The notes beneath the pieces are model-generated. The model made no database searches and was not told the DNA's origin. It saw only the letters and a list, made by a program, of their open reading frames with translations. Positions 1 through 5,264 of a stretch of DNA of 5,704 nucleotides are shown here, in pieces. Source of the stretch: Actinomycetes bacterium (GTDB taxonomy: Bacteria; Actinomycetota; Thermoleophilia; RBG-16-64-13); the NCBI GenBank assembly GCA_021815245.1, contig JAKAHF010000184.1:1-5704 (forward strand), read 5' to 3'. The first letter of the stretch is position 1; every line of letters starts with the position of its first letter. A program made the translations under genes and the position numbers.

Positions 1-805
1 AGATCCGGTCGGTGTAGAGAGCGGCCACCGCAGCGCGCTTTGCCAGGAACTGCTCGAGACGGGCCATCTGTGTACAGCCGATGGCCGCGCTCATGTCGTC
101 GAGCCGGTAGTTGAAGCCCAGCCGCGCATGGTCGAGCCACGTGCCGCCCTCGCGGCCCTGGTTGCGCAGACTGACGGCCATGCGGGCGATCTCGTCGTCG
201 TCGGTGACGATCATGCCGCCCTCGCCTGTCGTGATCTGCTTGTTGGGATAGAAAGCGAACGCTCCGCCGGCGCCGAACCGCCCGATCTTGCGACCTTTGT
301 ATTCGGCGCCGAGAGCTTCGCAACAATCGTCGATGACGAGAAGACCGTGGCGAGAAGCTACCGCTTCGATCTCATCCCACGGGGCGGGATGGCCAAAGAC
401 GTCCACGGCCATGATCGCCCTGGTGCGCGGCGTGATGCGACGCTCGAGGTCGATCGGGTCGAGGTTGTATGTCTCAGCCTCGATATCGACGAAGACGGGC
501 GTGGCTCCCTCATACATGACGGCATTCACGCTTGCCGCGAACGTGAACGACGGCACGAGGACTTCGTCACCCGCACCGATGCCGAGAATGCGCACCAGCA
601 GGTGGAGAGCGGCCGTGCCCGAACTGACCGCCACAGCGTTGCGCACTCCCACATAGTCGGCTACGACTCGCTCGAACTCCCCGCATCTTGGGCCCAGCGC
701 CAAGCGGCCCGAGCGCACAACGGCTGCTACAGCCTCGACATCGTCGTCATCGATGTCGGGAGCCGACATCGGCACGCGGAACTTCTCTTCGTACGACAGG
801 GTCAT
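1..805 (-). CDS. DegT/DnrJ/EryC1/StrS-family PLP-dependent sugar aminotransferase (C-terminus outside window)
   Basis: Probably transfers an amino group, usually from glutamate, to a 4-keto (less often 3-keto) nucleotide sugar in the cytoplasm. The 268 visible residues are the N-terminal two thirds or more of a family usually about 370-400 long. Seen: SSGTAALH (61-68), the phosphate-binding region; DEVLVPSFTFAAS (80-92); VIDDCCEALGAEYKG (157-171), where Asp160 should contact the pyridine nitrogen; FYPNKQITTGEGG (185-197), where Lys189 (bases 239-241) should form the internal aldimine; and GFNYRLDDMSAA (230-241). The start is the ATG at 805-803, with GGGAGG (809-814) only 3 bases upstream and a 4-base ATGA overlap with the preceding sugar transferase, which suggests translational coupling. 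The N-terminus RVPMSAPDI fits the family, so the internal Met13 is a poor start. The FYPNKQITTGEGG form resembles perosamine-synthase and PglE-like members, but the substrate cannot be fixed. Family is near certain. Confidence 0.95.
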   Translation of the reverse strand, partial: MTLSYEEKFRVPMSAPDIDDDDVEAVAAVVRSGRLALGPRCGEFERVVADYVGVRNAVAVSSGTAALHLLVRILGIGAGDEVLVPSFTFAASVNAVMYEGATPVFVDIEAETYNLDPIDLERRITPRTRAIMAVDVFGHPAPWDEIEAVASRHGLLVIDDCCEALGAEYKGRKIGRFGAGGAFAFYPNKQITTGEGGMIVTDDDEIARMAVSLRNQGREGGTWLDHARLGFNYRLDDMSAAIGCTQMARLEQFLAKRAAVAALYTDRI

Positions 806-1419
806 GCACCTCCCGCTATGCGGCGCGCGAGCGTCCAAGCGGTCCTCAGAAGCAGGCCGATGTCGCTCAGCAACGTCCTACGCGCCGCGTACTCGATCTC
901 CAACGCAAGCTTGGCCGGCACGATCTGCTCGCGGTACACGGCCTCCCAATCATCTCCCTTGAGCAACTCGCCTTCATCGACATAGTCGAGTGCCGCCACA
1001 CTGGTGATGCCCGGCTTGAGGTCGAGAACGCGCCGCTGCTCTGATGTGTAGAGTCGCACGTACTCCGGGTCCTCAGGCCTGGGACCGACCAGGCTCATGT
1101 CGCCTCGCACCACGTTGAAGAATTGTGGCAGTTCGTCCAGCTTGGTCTTGCGCAGCATCCGGCCGATCGGGGTGATACGCGGATCGTTGTACACCGTGAC
1201 CGAGGAGCCGGGAGCGACGACTGCGTCGGGGTTTGTGACCATGGTCCTGAACTTGTACAGATGGAAGTCGCGACCATGTTGCCCCACCCTGGTAGCCACA
1301 TAGAAGACGGGCCTGCCGTCGGTCACGACGATGACCACGGCCACCACGAGAAACACCGGCGACAGCACCACGAGGGCCAGTCCGGCAAGCGTCACATCCA
1401 TCAATCTCTTCGCGCACAT
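802..1419 (-). CDS. Bacterial sugar transferase, small PglC-like monotopic phosphoglycosyl transferase
   Basis: Transfers a sugar 1-phosphate from a UDP-sugar to undecaprenyl phosphate at the inner face of the membrane, the priming step for a surface glycan. At 205 residues it is the PglC-sized catalytic core, without the extra N-terminal membrane domain of WbaP/WcaJ. Seen: KRLMD (4-8); a hydrophobic stretch 9-33 broken by Ser20-Pro21, as in the re-entrant helix of this family; YKFRTM (55-60); KTKLDELPQF (91-100) with the catalytic Asp95-Glu96 dyad (bases 1132-1137); VRGDMSLVGPRPE (104-116); and KPGIT (135-139). The ATG at 1419 is the first start that keeps the conserved KR, and I see no in-frame ATG or GTG shortly upstream. 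No Shine-Dalgarno precedes it, which fits a very short leader. It is first in the minus-strand set and overlaps the aminotransferase by 4 bases. Sugar specificity is unknown; with PglE- and PglD-like neighbours, a diacetamido-trideoxysugar is possible. Confidence 0.95.
   Translation of the reverse strand: MCAKRLMDVTLAGLALVVLSPVFLVVAVVIVVTDGRPVFYVATRVGQHGRDFHLYKFRTMVTNPDAVVAPGSSVTVYNDPRITPIGRMLRKTKLDELPQFFNVVRGDMSLVGPRPEDPEYVRLYTSEQRRVLDLKPGITSVAALDYVDEGELLKGDDWEAVYREQIVPAKLALEIEYAARRTLLSDIGLLLRTAWTLARRIAGGA
809..814 (-). promoter_or_regulatory. Ribosome binding site of the minus-strand aminotransferase
   Basis: GGGAGG on the minus strand lies 3 bases before the ATG at 805-803, inside the end of the sugar transferase gene. 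The spacing is shorter than usual. Because the ATGA overlap already places terminating ribosomes at the start, coupling may make up for it. It supports this ATG over the internal Met13. Confidence 0.6.
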
Positions 1420-1429
1420 AGTCGAACGA

Positions 1430-1435
1430 AGTATA
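1430..1435 (-). promoter_or_regulatory. Candidate -10 box of the minus-strand set
   Basis: The minus strand reads TATACT here, one mismatch from TATAAT. Its last base is 10 bases before the sugar transferase ATG, so transcription would begin about 3-4 bases before that codon and leave almost no leader. This agrees with the missing Shine-Dalgarno. No good -35 is seen: at 17-base spacing the hexamer is GGCGCA. It is a motif match only. Confidence 0.35.
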
Positions 1436-1447
1436 TGGCCAAGCCAT
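1435..1447. repeat. Small inverted repeat next to the minus-strand -10 box
   Basis: ATGGC-CAA-GCCAT is a perfect 5-base inverted repeat around 3 bases. It touches the TATACT box and would lie in the spacer of the minus-strand promoter, where a repressor site would act. Five-base arms arise easily by chance, so an operator role is only a suggestion. Confidence 0.3.
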
Positions 1448-1472
1448 GCTACTGCGCCACACGAGTCCGCCC

Positions 1473-1487
1473 AGGCGTCACACGCCT
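1473..1487. repeat. Inverted repeat between the divergent promoters, possible regulator site
   Basis: AGGCGT-CAC-ACGCCT is a perfect 6-base inverted repeat around a 3-base centre. It lies upstream of both candidate promoters and ends 1 base before the candidate plus-strand -35, a place where one regulator could act on both gene sets. It has no T-tract and sits between diverging genes, so a terminator is unlikely. No regulator gene is in the window to pair it with. Confidence 0.35.
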
Positions 1488-1488
1488 C

Positions 1489-1516
1489 TTAAGCCCTCGC
1501 CCGAGTGACCGATAAT
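1489..1516 (+). promoter_or_regulatory. Candidate promoter of the plus-strand operon
   Basis: GATAAT at 1511-1516 differs from TATAAT in one base. A weak -35, TTAAGC at 1489-1494 (3 of 6 matches to TTGACA), lies 16 bases upstream. Transcription from about 1523 would give a leader of roughly 29 bases that contains the Shine-Dalgarno at 1539-1543. The -10 box is convincing and the -35 is not, so an alternative sigma factor or an activator is possible. Confidence 0.4.
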
Positions 1517-1538
1517 GTTAGGGATGCAACTACAACTC

Positions 1539-1543
1539 GGGAG
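1539..1543 (+). promoter_or_regulatory. Ribosome binding site of the Wzz/CpsD fusion gene
   Basis: GGGAG lies 8 bases before the ATG at 1552, which is normal spacing. It supports this ATG as the start of the first gene of the operon. Confidence 0.65.
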
Positions 1544-1551
1544 CTCGACGC

Positions 1552-3084
1552 ATGAACGCTAGGCTCGATGGCGGCGCGCAGCCGCAGGGATCGGCTCGCT
1601 CGACGAGCGCCATCCGCGAGCGCTGGTGGCTGGTACTGCTTGCAGCCGTTGTTGTCGGCGCTCTGACGTTCGGCGTTTCGATCCTCCTAACGCCGCGGTA
1701 CAGCGCGACAGCCCAGATCGCCTACTCACAAAACGATGCTCAACTGACTTCGCTGGCCCTATCTTCGGCCGGAACGCCCGCAGCGGCGCACAACGTAGCC
1801 AATGATGCCCTGGTCCTCAAGACCAAGGCGTTCGCGAAACGGGTCTCCGAAGCCCTCAACGGTTCGGTTGGCGTCGAGGAGCTCACCGACTCAGTGACTG
1901 TCACGAGCAATCGCGATTCCGACCTCATCGAGGTGACCGCGGCAGGCTCCGACCGCTCATTGGTCGTCGACATCGCCAACACCTACGCCGGCCAATTCGC
2001 GGAGCAACGCCAAGCCGACGCCTTGGCGGCTCTGACCAAAGCGCAGGAGCTACTCCAGACCCGCATCGACCAGATGACCGAGGCCGACGCGGCATCGCCC
2101 TATGGCATATCGCTGAAGCAGCGTAATGACGATCTCCTCGTGCTGCTATCGCTCCGACCGAAGGACTACAAGGTCCTCCAGGAGGCGAGCAGACCCACTT
2201 CGGCCCAATTCCCGTTCTACAACCTCCTGATCGGGCTGGCGGCCGGACTGATCCTCGGCCTCGTGGGCCTTCTCATCCTCAACCGCTTCGACCGTCGCAT
2301 TAAGGACGAGATGACACTCGAGAGGGCTATGGATCTTCCGATCATCGGCACCGTGCCTCACGTCTCGGGGCCCAGGAGCAAGTCACGCGCCGGCACCCCA
2401 CCGGTGGGCTTCGCGAACGGCAACGAGAAGCAGCTCGAACCCATGCGCATGCTCTGCTCGAACCTCAAAGCCCTCGGCTTCGGCGACACCAAGCGCAGCG
2501 TACTCATCACGAGCGTCGCTCAGGGGGAATACAAGACGAGTCTGGCGGTGAATCTGGCCCTGACTATGGCCTTGGCGGGTGACCGGGTGGTGCTGGTCGA
2601 CGCCGATCTGCGCACGCCCATGATCCATCAGTATCTCGGCATCCCCAATTCCGATGGTCTGGGCGATCTGCTCGTCGAACCCGACGTACCTTGGTCGAAC
2701 CGCATCAAAGCCGTCGATCTGTCGCAGTTCGTGAGCCCCGAGATCGCCGCTTCGAGGCAGACCGGCGGCAAGGAAGCGCCCGTGAACAAGTTCCTCTGTC
2801 TCACGAGCGGCAACGTCTCGGGCGACCCGGCCGAACTGGTCGAGTTGCCGGCCATGGCCGACGTGCTCTCTGACCTGCAGGGCATATCCGACTATGTGAT
2901 CGTCGATTCTCCGCCCATGCTGGTCGCCTCAGACTGCCTGGCGCTGTCGCGTTCGGTGGACGCCCTGGTGTTCGCGAGCGTTCTCGGCCGTGACACCGAT
3001 GAACAGGTGCTCGAGGCTCGACAGCTGCTCTCGCGGGCCGAGGTCGCGCCGCTCGGCATCGTGGTCTGCTCGGCGAGACGATAG
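1552..3084 (+). CDS. Wzz/CpsC-type polysaccharide co-polymerase fused to a CpsD/BY-kinase-like ATPase, kinase motifs partly degenerate
   Basis: Inner-membrane protein expected to set chain length or drive export of a lipid-linked glycan. Layout of the 510 residues: cytoplasmic N-terminus, membrane segment about 25-46, extracytoplasmic Wzz/CpsC domain about 47-220 with a charged, probably helical stretch near 145-200, membrane segment about 222-243, then an ATPase domain to the end. The extracytoplasmic part is short, like Gram-positive CpsC rather than E. coli Wzc (about 720 residues in all). Kept: Walker A' VVLVDADLR (346-354) and Walker B YVIVDSPP (448-455). Altered: P-loop SVAQGEYKTS (321-330) has Tyr327 where GEGK[ST] has Gly; the ExxRxxR motif reads EPMRMLC (296-302) with Cys302 for the second Arg; the protein ends GIVVCSARR with no tyrosine cluster. 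ATP binding may persist, but tail autophosphorylation as in Wzc or CpsD cannot occur. The TAG stop is 10 bases before the next gene. Confidence 0.92.
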   Translation: MNARLDGGAQPQGSARSTSAIRERWWLVLLAAVVVGALTFGVSILLTPRYSATAQIAYSQNDAQLTSLALSSAGTPAAAHNVANDALVLKTKAFAKRVSEALNGSVGVEELTDSVTVTSNRDSDLIEVTAAGSDRSLVVDIANTYAGQFAEQRQADALAALTKAQELLQTRIDQMTEADAASPYGISLKQRNDDLLVLLSLRPKDYKVLQEASRPTSAQFPFYNLLIGLAAGLILGLVGLLILNRFDRRIKDEMTLERAMDLPIIGTVPHVSGPRSKSRAGTPPVGFANGNEKQLEPMRMLCSNLKALGFGDTKRSVLITSVAQGEYKTSLAVNLALTMALAGDRVVLVDADLRTPMIHQYLGIPNSDGLGDLLVEPDVPWSNRIKAVDLSQFVSPEIAASRQTGGKEAPVNKFLCLTSGNVSGDPAELVELPAMADVLSDLQGISDYVIVDSPPMLVASDCLALSRSVDALVFASVLGRDTDEQVLEARQLLSRAEVAPLGIVVCSARR

Positions 3085-3088
3085 GGGA
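3083..3088 (+). promoter_or_regulatory. Ribosome binding site deciding the epimerase start
   Basis: AGGGGA overlaps the stop codon of the fusion gene and lies 6 bases before the ATG at 3095. The frame is open further back, to an ATG at 2990 inside the previous gene, but those extra residues have no family resemblance. The site and the MKTILVTGG start together fix 3095. Confidence 0.7.
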
Positions 3089-3094
3089 CGACCG

Positions 3095-4075
3095 ATGAAG
3101 ACGATTCTGGTGACCGGCGGCGCCGGCTATGTCGGCTCGATGCTCACGCGGCACCTCCTCTCGCGGGGTTACGGGGTGGTGGTCGCCGACGCGCTGCTCT
3201 TCGGAGGCGAGTCGCTCCTCGACCTCTTGAACACGCCGGGCTTCAGTTTCACCAAGGCCGACATCACCAAGGCCGGCGATCTCGAGCTTCTCTTCTCCGA
3301 CCGCGGACCAGGGGGCGGACGCTTCGATGCTGTCGTGCACCTCGCTTCCATCGTGGGCGACCCGGCCTGCAAGGCTCAGCCCGAGCTGGCGACGCAGACT
3401 ATCTGGGAGGGTTCGCGCGATCTCTTCGAGAAATGCGAGGAGTGTGGAGTCGGCCGCTTCATCTTCGCCTCGACCTGCAGCAACTACGGCAAGATGGAAG
3501 GCGACGCCATGCTCGATGAGGCGGCACCGCTCCGTCCTGTGAGCCTCTACGCCGAGCTCAAAGTGCGATTCGAACAATATCTCCTCAGCCGCACCTCTGC
3601 CGTGCAGTTCACGATCTTGCGTTTCGCGACAGTCTATGGACTCTCCCTGCGACCGCGCTTCGATCTGACCATCAACGAGTTCGCTCGTGACGCCGTCGTC
3701 AAAGGGGAACTCGAGATCTATGGCGAAAACTTCTGGCGCCCCTACTGCCACGTGACCGACATAGCCGAGGCCGTGCGGCTCGTGCTTGAGACAGGCGCCG
3801 GCAAGGTGGCCGGCAAGGCCTTCAATGTGGGCTCCAACGACGAGAACTACACGAAGAAGATGATCGCCGAGGAGATCGCCGCTCAGATGCCACTCAAAGT
3901 GAACTACGTGCACAAGGTCGAGGACCCACGCGACTACAAGGTCGACTTCTCACGAATCAAGAGTCTCGGTTATGCCGCTCAGATGCGCCTGCCCGGCGGC
4001 ATCCGCGAAGTGGCCGAGGCGGTGCGGCAGGGGTTGGTCTCCGATCCGTACGCAGCCAAGTACCGCAACTCGTAG
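3095..4075 (+). CDS. NAD-dependent epimerase/dehydratase, extended SDR acting on a nucleotide sugar
   Basis: A cytoplasmic Rossmann-fold enzyme that would epimerise, dehydrate or reduce a nucleotide-activated sugar by transient oxidation with bound NAD(P). The 326 residues match the family's usual length. Seen: TGGAGYVG (7-14), the TGxxGxxG dinucleotide motif at the N-terminus; VHLASIVGDPAC (81-92), characteristic of one sub-group of these enzymes; FASTCSNYG (124-132), where Thr127 aligns with the catalytic Ser/Thr of GalE; Tyr152 and Lys156 in SLYAELK, the YxxxK pair; and RPYCHVTDIAEAV (215-227), the usual substrate-side motif. The start is 10 bases after the previous stop, with its own ribosome binding site. 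It lies between the co-polymerase and a LegC-type aminotransferase, so it probably modifies the same sugar. Members of this sub-group are often labelled UDP-glucose 4-epimerase without proof; the sequence does not decide between 4-epimerase, 4,6-dehydratase and 4-reductase. Confidence 0.93.
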   Translation: MKTILVTGGAGYVGSMLTRHLLSRGYGVVVADALLFGGESLLDLLNTPGFSFTKADITKAGDLELLFSDRGPGGGRFDAVVHLASIVGDPACKAQPELATQTIWEGSRDLFEKCEECGVGRFIFASTCSNYGKMEGDAMLDEAAPLRPVSLYAELKVRFEQYLLSRTSAVQFTILRFATVYGLSLRPRFDLTINEFARDAVVKGELEIYGENFWRPYCHVTDIAEAVRLVLETGAGKVAGKAFNVGSNDENYTKKMIAEEIAAQMPLKVNYVHKVEDPRDYKVDFSRIKSLGYAAQMRLPGGIREVAEAVRQGLVSDPYAAKYRNS

Positions 4076-4080
4076 CCGGC

Positions 4081-4090
4081 AGGTAGGTGA
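4081..4090 (+). promoter_or_regulatory. Ribosome binding site deciding the LegC-type aminotransferase start
   Basis: AGGTAGGTGA holds two overlapping purine-rich matches in the 19-base gap after the epimerase. The nearer one ends 4 bases before the ATG at 4095 and 1 base before an in-frame GTG at 4092. The spacing and the protein start MIPLCEPA favour the ATG. The frame runs back to an ATG at 3972 inside the epimerase, which is spurious. Confidence 0.55.
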
Positions 4091-4094
4091 CGTG

Positions 4095-5234
4095 ATGATC
4101 CCTCTGTGTGAGCCCGCCATCATCGGCAGGGAACTGGAGTACGTGTCCGACTGTGTGAACTCCGGTTGGATATCGTCGGCCGGTCAGTATGTGATGCGCT
4201 TCGAGCAGGCACTCGCCGAGTATGTCGGCGTCAAGCACGCTATCGCGTGCACCAGCGGTACGTCGGCTCTGCATACCAGTTTTCTCTTGTGCGACATGCG
4301 CCCCGATGACGAGGTACTCGTGCCGACGGTCACCTTCATAGCGACGGTCAACCCGGTACGCTACGTCGGAGCCTGGCCCGTGTTCATCGATTGCGACGAG
4401 TTCTGCAACCTCGATATGACGGCGGTGCGCCGCTTTCTCGCCGAGGAATGCGTGACCCGCGACGGAGTCACCTACAATCGCACGACCCGGCGTCGCGTGT
4501 CGGCGATCTGCCCGGTTCACGTTTGGGGCACGTCGTGCGATATGGACGCCATCGACGAGATCGCCGCGCAGTACCATCTGCAGGTCGTCGAAGATGCCAC
4601 GGAGTCGCTGGGATCCACCTACAAAGGCCGCATGTGCGGTGGTCTCGCGCGCATCGCCGCCCTTAGTTTCAACGGCAACAAGATCATAACCACCGGGGGT
4701 GGCGGGGCCGTTCTCACCAACGACGACGCTCTGGCCGAGCATGCCCGCTTGATCACCACCCAGGCGAAGCTCGACGGCATCGGCTACGTCCATTCGGAGA
4801 TCGGCTACAACTATCGCATGAACAACATGCTCGCCGCCCTTGGACTGGCCCAGCTCGAGACCATCGACGAGCGAGTCGCCCGCAAGCGCGGCAATTTCGC
4901 CCGCTATGAGGAAGCCCTCGGTCCTGTGGGCAGAGAGCGCCTCATCGGCCAGCCCACCTGGAGCGACACCAACCGCTGGTTCTATGGCTACCTGTGCGCC
5001 GACGCCGCGGCCAAAGACAGGCTCATCGAGGCCTGTCTGGCAGCGGATGTGCAGGTGCGGCCCCTCTGGTATCCCAACCATCTGCAGCAGCCCTACGTCG
5101 ACATGCAGGCCTACCAGATCTCGAGGGCCCTCGATATCTACGACCGCCTGGTGAACCTCCCCTGCTCGGTGACTCTGACGCCCGAGCAGATCGCGCTGGT
5201 TGCAGGGATAATCCGCCAAGCGGACAATCTGTAA
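4095..5234 (+). CDS. LegC-family PLP-dependent nucleotide-sugar aminotransferase
   Basis: Complete at 379 residues, normal for DegT-fold sugar aminotransferases. It would aminate a 4-keto-6-deoxy nucleotide sugar with a PLP cofactor. Seen: GWISSAGQYVMRFE (24-37); CTSGTSALH (52-60); DEVLVPTVTFIATVNPVRY (72-90); VTYNRTTRRRVSAICPVHVWG (125-145), a GVxYNxxTxRR insert typical of the LegC group; VEDATESLGSTYKGR (165-179), with Asp167 expected at the pyridine nitrogen; SFNGNKIITTGGGG (191-204), with Lys196 (bases 4680-4682) as the PLP lysine; GYNYRMNNMLAALG (237-250). In Campylobacter legionaminic acid synthesis LegC acts on a GDP-linked 4-keto sugar and is followed by an acetyltransferase, and here a PglD/NeuD-type gene follows after 30 bases. 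The rest of that pathway (LegB, G, I, F) is not visible, so I leave the symbol blank. It differs clearly from the other aminotransferase at 1-805 (SFNGNK against FYPNKQ), so the two are not a recent duplication. Confidence 0.95.
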   Translation: MIPLCEPAIIGRELEYVSDCVNSGWISSAGQYVMRFEQALAEYVGVKHAIACTSGTSALHTSFLLCDMRPDDEVLVPTVTFIATVNPVRYVGAWPVFIDCDEFCNLDMTAVRRFLAEECVTRDGVTYNRTTRRRVSAICPVHVWGTSCDMDAIDEIAAQYHLQVVEDATESLGSTYKGRMCGGLARIAALSFNGNKIITTGGGGAVLTNDDALAEHARLITTQAKLDGIGYVHSEIGYNYRMNNMLAALGLAQLETIDERVARKRGNFARYEEALGPVGRERLIGQPTWSDTNRWFYGYLCADAAAKDRLIEACLAADVQVRPLWYPNHLQQPYVDMQAYQISRALDIYDRLVNLPCSVTLTPEQIALVAGIIRQADNL

Positions 5235-5249
5235 GAGCCGGCCCACTTC

Positions 5250-5258
5250 GAGGAAGGA
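5250..5258 (+). promoter_or_regulatory. Ribosome binding site deciding a TTG start
   Basis: GAGGAAGGA lies 6 bases before the TTG at 5265. It is the strongest Shine-Dalgarno in the window. It identifies the rare TTG as the start of the acyltransferase, for which no ATG or GTG is available at the right place. Confidence 0.75.
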
Positions 5259-5264
5259 CCGCTC

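Noticed and set aside
128..985. 285-codon open frame on the plus strand
   Set aside because: It is antisense to the DegT aminotransferase and crosses into the sugar transferase. Both minus-strand proteins have full catalytic motifs here.
1073..1462. Minus-strand open frame starting upstream of the sugar transferase, as a leader peptide or alternative start
   Set aside because: It is in a different frame from the sugar transferase and its protein shows no recognisable motif, while the overlapped gene has the full phosphoglycosyl transferase signature.
1473..1487. Inverted repeat read as a rho-independent terminator
   Set aside because: The stem is only 6 pairs, no T-run follows on either strand, and the genes on both sides point away from it.
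2455..2541. Sequencing error or frameshift as the cause of the odd P-loop
   Set aside because: The frame is intact before and after, Walker A' and B follow in phase, and Gly to the TAC codon needs at least two substitutions. The Arg-to-Cys change at 302 alone could be a single-base error and is weaker evidence.
2990..3094. 35-residue N-terminal extension of the epimerase
   Set aside because: It overlaps the conserved end of the fusion gene in another frame, is Arg/Ser-rich, and the SDR Rossmann fold begins at 3095 just after a ribosome binding site.
2801..3913. 370-codon open frame on the minus strand
   Set aside because: It is antisense to the epimerase and the end of the fusion gene, with an Arg/Pro-rich end and no family resemblance. 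The opposite strand carries clear SDR and Walker B motifs.
3972..4094. 41-residue N-terminal extension of the LegC-type aminotransferase
   Set aside because: It lies mostly within the end of the epimerase in another frame and has no family similarity; the family start MIPLCEPA and the AGGTAGGTGA site place the start at 4095.
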